From: Nitrospinaceae bacterium
GTDB taxonomy: Bacteria > Nitrospinota > Nitrospinia > Nitrospinales > VA-1
DNA: 12,633 nucleotides
NCBI GenBank assembly: GCA_029937635.1
Contig: JAPYPM010000043.1
Location: 1 to 12,633, forward strand
Direction: 5' to 3'
Part shown: positions 7,703 through 12,633 of the stretch, piece by piece
Numbering within the stretch: position 1 is the stretch's first letter
How the letters are laid out: the number at the start of each line of letters is the position of its first letter
Program-made: the position numbers and the translations under genes
Notes under the pieces: model-generated
What the model was told of the DNA's origin: nothing
What the model saw: only the letters and a program-made list of their open reading frames with translations
The model's database searches: none

Positions 7703-8308
7703 TTAATTACGATTTTTTAATAAATATTCAATTGCTTCGAAGGTCTCACTTGATTCCCAGTTTTTAGCACCATCCACTCTTGCCACTATTCGCCCTTGAC
7801 GGTCAATTATATAAGTAAATGGAATTGTCATTGAAGGGTAAAGCCGCTCCACTTCGCCTTTCCCATCTAATAAAATTGGAAATGAAAGGCCATACTCGTC
7901 AACAAAGGATTTAATTTTATTTTCTGAATTTTTATCCAGTGTGATTGCTAAAACCGTAACTCCTTCGGAGCGGTAACGACGATAAAGTTTTTCAAAAGAG
8001 GGCATCTCAATGCGACAAGGAGCGCACCAAGTTGCCCAAAAATTTAGAACGACCACTTCTCCGCGATAACTTTCAAGGCTTTCATAATTTCCTTTTATGT
8101 TTCGCAATTTAAAACTAGGAGCAAAGTACCCTACAGACGATTTTTTTTCATTAAAGATTTTTTTTGTTTGAATATCTGCAATAGAAATAGGTGTCTCTGT
8201 AAAGTGTTCTAAGAAAAAAAGAATGGCACCTATAAAAATAAGGAGAAAAAGCAGTACATATTTCTTAGTTACTATATAAATGGTCTTTTTTGAGTTGTTC
8301 GACTTCAT
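7703..8308 (-). CDS. Membrane-anchored TlpA/ResA-type thiol-disulfide oxidoreductase (CcmG role)
   Basis: A 201-residue thioredoxin-fold protein with one N-terminal membrane anchor (about residues 17-36), so the domain faces the periplasm. The active site is W-C95-A-P-C98 with the cis-proline P163 opposite (T-I-P-F). In a ccm operon its expected job is to reduce the CXXCH cysteines of apocytochrome c, taking electrons from a CcdA/DsbD-type protein not in this window. The region around the cis-proline looks more like ResA/TlpA than enteric CcmG, which has a GAPET motif there. Start choice is tight: an in-frame TGA at 8312-8314 lies two codons upstream, and ATG 8308 is the only ATG before the anchor. 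This forces a 44-nt overlap with the end of ccmC and suggests translation coupled to ccmC. Confidence 0.9.
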   Translation of the reverse strand: MKSNNSKKTIYIVTKKYVLLFLLIFIGAILFFLEHFTETPISIADIQTKKIFNEKKSSVGYFAPSFKLRNIKGNYESLESYRGEVVVLNFWATWCAPCRIEMPSFEKLYRRYRSEGVTVLAITLDKNSENKIKSFVDEYGLSFPILLDGKGEVERLYPSMTIPFTYIIDRQGRIVARVDGAKNWESSETFEAIEYLLKNRN

Positions 8309-8966
8309 CTTTCATCTTCTCAACTTTAATTCGTTGTCCCATCAATACAAAATAAAGCAGTGTGAAGGCTCCAAGTGATAGCATCAGAGTAGCAACCATA
8401 GAAGTATCCATTCCCGCGCCTAATCCTTCAGGTGATATCATCTTAGGTGGAGGATGGAATGTACGCCACCATAAAACAGAAAAATGAATGAATGGGATAT
8501 CAAGAAAACCAATAATTCCTAAAACTGCAGCAAACCGGGCACGCATGGAACCGGCCTCGGTCTGATATCGAAGCATAAGGTAAGACACGTAAATGAGCCA
8601 TAAAATTAATGTGGATGTTAGCCGAGCATCCCATACCCACCATGCGCCCCAGATAGGTCGAGCCCAAATTGGTCCCGTGATTAAGACTAATGAACAAAAA
8701 ATTACACCAATTTCAGCAGAAGCTAGAGCATATATATCCCACTCCCTTTCTTTCTTCCATAAAAATAAAATACTGCATATAAAAACAATAAAAAAAGAAA
8801 AAAATGCCAACCATGCTGCAGGAATATGAAAGTACATAATCCGCTGAACTGCCCCTTCCATTTGTTCCGTAGGCACATAAATAAAAATAGCTGCCATTCC
8901 TATTAAGAATGCCAAGGCCGTAAGCCATATTAGAATTGAACTGCTTTGTTTTGCTTCTTCACTCAC
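8265..8966 (-). CDS. ccmC: Heme exporter protein CcmC
   Basis: A 233-residue protein with six predicted membrane segments and the hallmark tryptophan-rich heme-handling motif WGAWWVWD (106-113), which marks the CcmC/CcmF/CcsA family. The two periplasmic heme-ligand histidines are H47 (YFHIPAAW) and H171 (WWRTFH), spaced 124 residues apart; from memory, the E. coli pair H60/H184 has the same spacing. CcmC passes heme to the chaperone CcmE in the periplasm. The start is GTG 8966, with AAGGG a few bases upstream, overlapping the ccmD stop by 8 nt. The C-terminus ends in a short charged helix (about 212-230) encoded by the stretch that overlaps the thioredoxin gene. Confidence 0.96.
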   Translation of the reverse strand: MSEEAKQSSSILIWLTALAFLIGMAAIFIYVPTEQMEGAVQRIMYFHIPAAWLAFFSFFIVFICSILFLWKKEREWDIYALASAEIGVIFCSLVLITGPIWARPIWGAWWVWDARLTSTLILWLIYVSYLMLRYQTEAGSMRARFAAVLGIIGFLDIPFIHFSVLWWRTFHPPPKMISPEGLGAGMDTSMVATLMLSLGAFTLLYFVLMGQRIKVEKMKDEVEQLKKDHLYSN

Positions 8967-9111
8967 TTTGCGACCCTTTTTTAATAGCTTCTTTTATGAG
9001 GTTTAAATCATTTTGCAAAGATTGTTGATATTTTTTGATTCGAAAAAGGTAATAAAAAATACCTCCCCATACAAAAACGTTTGCTGCAAATAAATATTCC
9101 AGATTATCCAT
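8959..9111 (-). CDS. ccmD: CcmD-family small membrane protein
   Basis: A 50-codon gene too short for common gene-length cut-offs. The protein starts MDNLEYLFAANVFVW, has one membrane segment (about residues 7-24) followed by an R-x-K-K positive stop, then an amphipathic charged helix (LQNDLNLIKEAIKK). This is the standard CcmD pattern. CcmD stabilises the CcmABC complex and helps release heme-loaded CcmE. The ATG at 9111 has GGAGG at 9122-9126 with a 10-nt spacer. It sits between ccmB (stop at 9117, 5-nt gap) and ccmC (8-nt overlap), the same place as in enteric ccmABCD except that it comes before ccmC. Confidence 0.85.
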   Translation of the reverse strand: MDNLEYLFAANVFVWGGIFYYLFRIKKYQQSLQNDLNLIKEAIKKGSQSE

Positions 9112-9116
9112 TCTAA

Positions 9117-9824
9117 TTATTCCTCCAGAACAAAATCAATTATCATGATAGAAACGGCAATATAGATGACGTCAAAACATAAAACCAAACTCAACCAGTT
9201 TGTCATACTTGATAAAGGTTCTCCAGCAATCACCTGGCTTGTCATTCGGACTGATCCAATAATAATTGGGATTATCAACGGATATAATAGTATTGGTAGC
9301 ATGATATCACGCGTTTTGAGATTAGCCGATAAAGATGAAAGAAGTGTTCCTATAGTACAAAATCCTAGTGTTCCTGCAAAAATCACATAAATTAATGGTA
9401 AAAGATGGGGAATTAAATCAATATTAAAGAAAATCATAAAAATTGGTAATATTAAGAATTCCATAATTAATAAAAAAGAAAAATTGCTGATCAGTTTTCC
9501 AAAGTAAAGTGCCGTTCTATCTACAGGCGCAAGGAGCAGTCCTTGCAAACAGTCATTTTCTTTCTCCAATATAAACGATCGGTTGAGGCCAATCGTTCCG
9601 GCAAATAAAAAAGCGACCCACATTACCCCAGGTCCAATTTCGCTTGCCTTAACGATACTAAGGTTAATTGAAAAAATAAAAATTATGATAACAAGGAGTG
9701 CGAAAATAAACATCGAACTGAACAACTCACGCGTCTTTAATTCTGTAATGAAATCTTTCCAGACAATAGCCCTCACTTGATTAAGATATCTATTCATTGC
9801 AATGACAAGGGCTCCAGTGTGCAT
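9117..9824 (-). CDS. ccmB: Heme exporter protein CcmB (ABC permease)
   Basis: A protein of up to 235 residues with six membrane segments (about 36-55, 65-82, 111-133, 140-160, 174-192, 210-231). The CcmB-specific cytoplasmic loop between segments 2 and 3 is present: an F-I-L-E-K-E-N-D run followed by LLLAPVDRTALYFGK. CcmB is the membrane partner of CcmA; the complex uses ATP to release holo-CcmE from CcmC/CcmD. ATG 9824 lies one base after the ccmA stop. The alternative ATG 9797 (226 residues) begins MNRYLNQ and is closer to usual family length and N-terminus, but its GGAG is 14 nt away, so the start is not settled. Confidence 0.94.
   Translation of the reverse strand: MHTGALVIAMNRYLNQVRAIVWKDFITELKTRELFSSMFIFALLVIIIFIFSINLSIVKASEIGPGVMWVAFLFAGTIGLNRSFILEKENDCLQGLLLAPVDRTALYFGKLISNFSFLLIMEFLILPIFMIFFNIDLIPHLLPLIYVIFAGTLGFCTIGTLLSSLSANLKTRDIMLPILLYPLIIPIIIGSVRMTSQVIAGEPLSSMTNWLSLVLCFDVIYIAVSIMIIDFVLEE
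9122..9126 (-). promoter_or_regulatory. ccmD: Ribosome binding site of ccmD
   Basis: GGAGG on the minus strand lies inside the last codons of ccmB, 10 nt before the ccmD ATG. It is one of the clearest Shine-Dalgarno matches in the ccm operon and supports the reality of this short gene. Confidence 0.7.
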
Positions 9825-9825
9825 T

Positions 9826-10560
9826 TCACTTTTCTAAAGTTTCTGTATAAAGAGTTTCAAAACTTTCTCGATCAATACGATTGATAGACTCTAGGAATAA
9901 AAACTTTCCCTTATTCTGTATTGCTACTTTATCGCACATTTCAAGGCCGCAAGATATATCATGTGTTGTCATGATAAGAGTACGCTTATCCGTGTGTAAA
10001 TCATGAAGTTTGTTTTTAAGCCCATTGGTTGCCGTTAGATCCAAGCCAGTGAAGGGTTCATCCAAAAACAAAACTGAAGGGTCATGCAGAGTAGCCCTCG
10101 CAATAGCCAATCGCTGCTGCATTCCCCTGGAGTAAATCCGAACTGGATCATGTCTACGTAATTGTAACCCGGCAGCACTAATAGATTCGCTGGCTCTTTC
10201 TTCTGGGTCATCTAGACCATATAGTTTAGCGTAAAATAAAAGATTTTCTAGTGCTGTTAAGTCAGGATACAAACAGGTCGCGTGAGAGATAACGCCGATT
10301 CTACTTCTTAACATTGAATTGCCTTCAAGAGCATCAAAACCATCTATAATTGCTGACCCGGAAGTGGGGCGCATAAGACCAGTAAGAATTTTAATTAAAG
10401 TTGTCTTGCCAGCTCCGTTAGGTCCAAAGATAGTAAGAAAGTCCCCTTTGTTTAAATTAAAACTGATTCCACTCAAGGCCTGAAGATAACCAAAGTCTTT
10501 TCGGAGTTCTTGAACCTGAATAATAGAATGAGATGAAGTGGGGTTATTTTGCTCGTTCAT
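9826..10560 (-). CDS. ccmA: Heme exporter ATP-binding protein CcmA
   Basis: A 244-residue ABC ATPase. Walker A is GPNGAGKTT (46-54), signature YSRGMQQR (143-150), Walker B VLFLDEP (163-169) and H-loop H200. The Q-loop glutamine position is His (ISHATCLY), a substitution also known in enteric CcmA, and SRGM replaces SGGQ as in several CcmA-type ATPases. It energises CcmB. Start choice: ATG 10560 has GGTGG 8 nt upstream, whereas ATG 10575 has no visible Shine-Dalgarno; the longer form would add MVVSL. ATG 10560 also overlaps, in the ATGA manner, the stop codon of a short open frame that precedes it. Confidence 0.95.
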   Translation of the reverse strand: MNEQNNPTSSHSIIQVQELRKDFGYLQALSGISFNLNKGDFLTIFGPNGAGKTTLIKILTGLMRPTSGSAIIDGFDALEGNSMLRSRIGVISHATCLYPDLTALENLLFYAKLYGLDDPEERASESISAAGLQLRRHDPVRIYSRGMQQRLAIARATLHDPSVLFLDEPFTGLDLTATNGLKNKLHDLHTDKRTLIMTTHDISCGLEMCDKVAIQNKGKFLFLESINRIDRESFETLYTETLEK

Positions 10561-10670
10561 GAGAGATACCACCATCGAAGATCAAATATCATGCCCATAC
10601 GATAGTATGGACGAGGTTGCCATGCAAAATAGTCGCTTTGATTTGCTAGATGTTTACTGAAAAAGATGTT
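10557..10670 (-). other. 37-codon open frame in the ccmI-ccmA gap, no normal start codon
   Basis: After ccmI ends with the tandem stops TAA TGA, the same frame is open for 37 codons and ends in TGA at 10557-10559, which overlaps the ccmA ATG by the ATGA pattern. The predicted chain is rich in aromatics and arginine (for example FAWQPRPYYRMGM and RWWY) and the DNA is less AT-rich than other gaps here. There is no ATG, GTG or TTG before the internal ATG at 10598, so it could be a 13-codon peptide, a decayed tail of ccmI or chance. I do not call it a gene. Confidence 0.2.
10595..10610. repeat. Small inverted repeat between ccmI and ccmA
   Basis: CCATAC (10595-10600) and GTATGG (10605-10610) are perfect 6-bp inverted arms around GATA. 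There is no T tract on either side, so it is not an intrinsic terminator. It could be a regulator half-site pair or an mRNA hairpin before ccmA, or chance. Confidence 0.35.
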
Positions 10671-10673
10671 TCA

Positions 10674-11021
10674 TTAAGCCAGAAGATAATTTTTAGAAGG
10701 TGATTTTACGCCTTTTTTTTTATTTTTTTTTAATTCATCAATTCGTTCAAGGATGTTAATTGCATCTCCTTCGAGCTTACTCCGTAATGAATCTGAATCT
10801 TCAATAGATATTTTGTCGGCCTGAAGGTCAACCTCCAATTCTTTAAGAGACAATAAAATTTCTTCTTTACGAACTAATAGATGCTTAAACTCCTCTTCCA
10901 CAGGATCGATTTCAGAAAAAGGCCTAGTATTTGGCATTTTCCCAAATAAAGGAATACCAATAGCAATTATAATGGCTGCAATTAAGAGTAGTTCAATTAG
11001 ATTAGTGAAAGTAAGGTTCAT
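10674..11021 (-). CDS. ccmI: Short CcmI-like cytochrome c biogenesis protein
   Basis: A 115-residue protein with one N-terminal membrane segment (about residues 8-25), then a region that reads like the CcmI N-terminal domain: the pattern LLVRKEEILLSLKELEVDL followed by a charged helix, matching the family's repeated K/R-x-x-L-x-x-L-x-E-L-E-x-D layout. Classical CcmI (CycH) is about 400 residues and has a C-terminal TPR domain for apocytochrome capture; that domain is absent here. The start ATG overlaps the ccmH stop by 4 nt (ATGA), showing tight coupling. The C-terminus is lysine-rich, encoded by a run of nine A, one T and nine A (10713-10731). Assignment rests on domain pattern and position, so it is less sure than the other ccm genes. 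Confidence 0.7.
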   Translation of the reverse strand: MNLTFTNLIELLLIAAIIIAIGIPLFGKMPNTRPFSEIDPVEEEFKHLLVRKEEILLSLKELEVDLQADKISIEDSDSLRSKLEGDAINILERIDELKKNKKKGVKSPSKNYLLA

Positions 11022-11539
11022 GTTTCCAGTCGATCTAACTCATCTTTCAAACGACGGGAGTATTTACTGGAAGTCACTTCACTGGATTTTTCAGCACCTG
11101 ATTCAGATGCAGCATCCCCTTCAATATTTTGAAGTTCGATAGTAGGTTTCTTTTTTTCTACCCACCCATTTACAAGCTTGCGTATTCCGATTCCTCCAAT
11201 CATGATTGCTCCAAATGGAATTACCCAAGCAGTGAGATTAAATCCATTTTTGCTGGGAGCAGAAAGTATCGTTTCACCATATTTTTCAATTTGCTGTTGA
11301 ACAATTTGATCAACCGTTAAACCTGATTCAAGCATTTTTGTGAATTTTTTTCGGTTTTTATCAGCCGTCGAACAAGTACAATTTATAAGGACTTTCCCAC
11401 ACTTGTCATCGCACTTACACATCAGTTGATTTTCTAAGTCTGATAATATCGCCCCCGCACTCGCCGCGCTTGAGTTAACGATAGTAATAAACAGTACAAC
11501 AAAAAAAACAAAAATAATTTTTTTTAAATGATTTACCAT
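11018..11539 (-). CDS. ccmH: Cytochrome c-type biogenesis protein CcmH (CcmL domain), Cys-rich variant
   Basis: A 173-residue protein with a signal peptide or first membrane helix (about 7-28), a periplasmic domain, a second membrane helix (about 102-121) and an acidic cytoplasmic tail. The CcmH fold is recognised by L-x-x-Q-L-M-C at the active site and by the later E-K-Y-G-E-x-I-L-x-x-P pattern (about 85-95). The usual LRCxxCQNQ motif is replaced by C41-x-C43-x3-C47-x6-C54-x-C56. CcmH reduces or holds apocytochrome CXXCH cysteines for ligation by CcmF. Start: GTG 11545 would overlap the ccmF stop (GTGA), but ATG 11539 is preferred because AAGGGG lies 5 nt before it. The gene is immediately downstream of ccmF. 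Confidence 0.88.
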   Translation of the reverse strand: MVNHLKKIIFVFFVVLFITIVNSSAASAGAILSDLENQLMCKCDDKCGKVLINCTCSTADKNRKKFTKMLESGLTVDQIVQQQIEKYGETILSAPSKNGFNLTAWVIPFGAIMIGGIGIRKLVNGWVEKKKPTIELQNIEGDAASESGAEKSSEVTSSKYSRRLKDELDRLET

Positions 11540-11541
11540 TG

Positions 11542-12633
11542 TCACCCCTTGGCTGGTGAAAAAACTATTTTTTGGAGTTTCAGCCGTTCTAATCTGCGAC
11601 GTTGTTCCAGCCTATCAGGCCATGCAGAGACCATAGTTCCTAGAGCGATGATCCATCCTCCCGTCCACAACCATTTCACCATAGGGTTGTGATAAACCTT
11701 TATTGTTGCCGACTCATCTTCAGAAAAATCTGCAAGAATAACATACAGATCACTTGCCATCGTGGACCTTACATCTACTTCGGATACAGGCTGATTTTGC
11801 CCTTTGTAGAACTCTTTTTCTGGTCTCGCTGTCCAAATTCTTTTCCCATCTTTTTCAACGGCTAGTTGAGCAACAATACGAGTTTTTACTGAAGTGGCTT
11901 GAATCGCTGCGAGTTTTTCGTAACGTAATGTATAATCTCTTATCTCGATTGTTTCACCTATCTTGAGTCTTTTTTCCGTATGAATTCCGTATGAAGATGA
12001 TGCAGCGATCCCTGCATAAATCATTACTATGCCGATATGGACTGTATAACCGCCATAACGTCTCTTGTTATTCCAGATTAGGGAACCTAAAGCACTCAAA
12101 TATGTTTGACTTGAAGCATACCGAGCCATAGTTCCTTTATAAAACTCAATGAGCATAGAAGACAATACGAAAATACAAAGAATGAAAGTGATGTAAGTAT
12201 AAATTTCTGATCGGTTAGACAGTGGCACGATAGGGAATAAAATTGCACCACCGACGGCGGCAAACATCAGCGGTTTTAAAAAATTCTTTTTCAGGTTAGA
12301 CCAGGTAGCCTTTCTCCAAGCAATAATTGGGCCGATACCAATTAACGCCAGCAGAGCCAATCCAATAGGAACATTGACCTGGTTGTAAAAAGGGGGTCCT
12401 ACTGTGATCTTTACTCCGCGCACCGCCTCAGAAATAATTGGGAAAATGGTTCCCCAAAATGTTGCAAACGCGATTCCAAGAAGTAATAAATTATTAAAGA
12501 GAAAACCTGCTTCTCTTGAAAGAAATGAATCTAATTCATTTTTACTTTTAAGTAAGGATAAGCGCGAAACAATCAATGCTGTACAAGAAACAATTATAAA
12601 AAAAAGTAGCCCGAGAAAATAATATCCCAGTGT
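11542..12633 (-). CDS. ccmF: Heme lyase subunit CcmF, C-terminal part (5' end beyond window)
   Basis: The frame is open from the right window edge to TGA at 11542-11544, giving 363 residues of a protein normally about 640-680 long. The N-terminal half with the WWD heme motif lies outside. Visible hallmarks are the SREAGFLFNN segment, the FWGTIFP turn, GPPFYNQVNVP, and a later membrane helix with GGYTVHIGI carrying a conserved heme-ligand histidine. A periplasmic beta domain with GETI-type strands follows, then the final helix NPMVKWLWTGGW. CcmF transfers heme from CcmE to apocytochrome c. A TTG at 12576 lies inside the gene and should not be taken as its start. Confidence 0.95.
   Translation of the reverse strand, partial: TLGYYFLGLLFFIIVSCTALIVSRLSLLKSKNELDSFLSREAGFLFNNLLLLGIAFATFWGTIFPIISEAVRGVKITVGPPFYNQVNVPIGLALLALIGIGPIIAWRKATWSNLKKNFLKPLMFAAVGGAILFPIVPLSNRSEIYTYITFILCIFVLSSMLIEFYKGTMARYASSQTYLSALGSLIWNNKRRYGGYTVHIGIVMIYAGIAASSSYGIHTEKRLKIGETIEIRDYTLRYEKLAAIQATSVKTRIVAQLAVEKDGKRIWTARPEKEFYKGQNQPVSEVDVRSTMASDLYVILADFSEDESATIKVYHNPMVKWLWTGGWIIALGTMVSAWPDRLEQRRRLERLKLQKIVFSPAKG

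Noticed and set aside
8593..8829. Plus-strand open frame opposite ccmC
   Set aside because: It is antisense to a strongly conserved membrane protein gene, and its product shows no family pattern.
10050..10150. CcmA Q-loop His and SRGM signature as signs of an inactive ATPase
   Set aside because: Both substitutions are typical of CcmA-type proteins, and Walker A, Walker B with its Glu, and the H-loop are intact.
11542..12576. Treating the ccmF frame as a complete gene starting at TTG 12576
   Set aside because: The frame stays open to the window edge and the upstream codons continue a membrane helix. CcmF is normally much longer, so this is a truncated view of the gene.
1..12633. A previously undescribed defence or mobile system
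   Set aside because: Nearly all of the window is covered by recognisable housekeeping, transport and cytochrome biogenesis genes. No integrase, transposase, repeat array or toxin-antitoxin pair is visible.

Overview
The window comes from an AT-rich (by eye roughly 35-40% GC, not computed) Gram-negative bacterial chromosome. The strongest clue is a System I (Ccm) cytochrome c maturation cluster, which needs a periplasm. MutS2 and a presequence-protease-type M16C peptidase are also present. MutS2 is uncommon in enterobacteria, and this mix fits low-GC relatives of the former Deltaproteobacteria (for example SAR324- or Nitrospinota-like lineages). That placement is inference from gene content only. 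I see no rRNA, tRNA, CRISPR, insertion sequence, integrase or phage signature; this looks like ordinary housekeeping and respiratory chromosome.

Layout. Positions 1-1031 (+) hold the C-terminal part of MutS2, cut by the window edge. It converges, with a 25-nt gap, on a 975-residue zinc metallopeptidase of the PreP/M16C type (1057-3984, -). Behind a probable intrinsic terminator lies exonuclease III (4113-4880, -). A 250-nt divergent intergenic region separates exonuclease III from two overlapping ATP-binding subunits of an oligopeptide/dipeptide ABC importer (5131-7088, +). No permease or binding-protein genes lie next to them. A 173-nt convergent gap follows.

From 12633 down to 7262 everything is on the minus strand and reads as one operon. 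In transcription order: ccmF (5' end cut off), ccmH, a short ccmI-like gene, a 113-nt gap, ccmA, ccmB, ccmD (only 50 codons), ccmC, a membrane-anchored TlpA/ResA thioredoxin, and an NTF2/SnoaL-like protein. Most junctions are 4-44 nt overlaps or gaps of a few bases, which implies translational coupling.

How the genes work together: CcmA/B with CcmC/D load heme onto CcmE (not in the window; probably further right). The thioredoxin and CcmH keep apocytochrome CXXCH cysteines reduced and presented. CcmF with CcmI/H carries out the ligation. The final SnoaL-like gene has no known role in this pathway and appears to be a passenger or a lineage-specific addition.

There is no convincing new system here. 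The points most worth a second look are the cysteine-rich variant motif in CcmH, the ccmI-ccmA gap with an open frame that overlaps the ccmA start codon, the SnoaL-like gene at the operon end, and the stand-alone importer ATPase pair.
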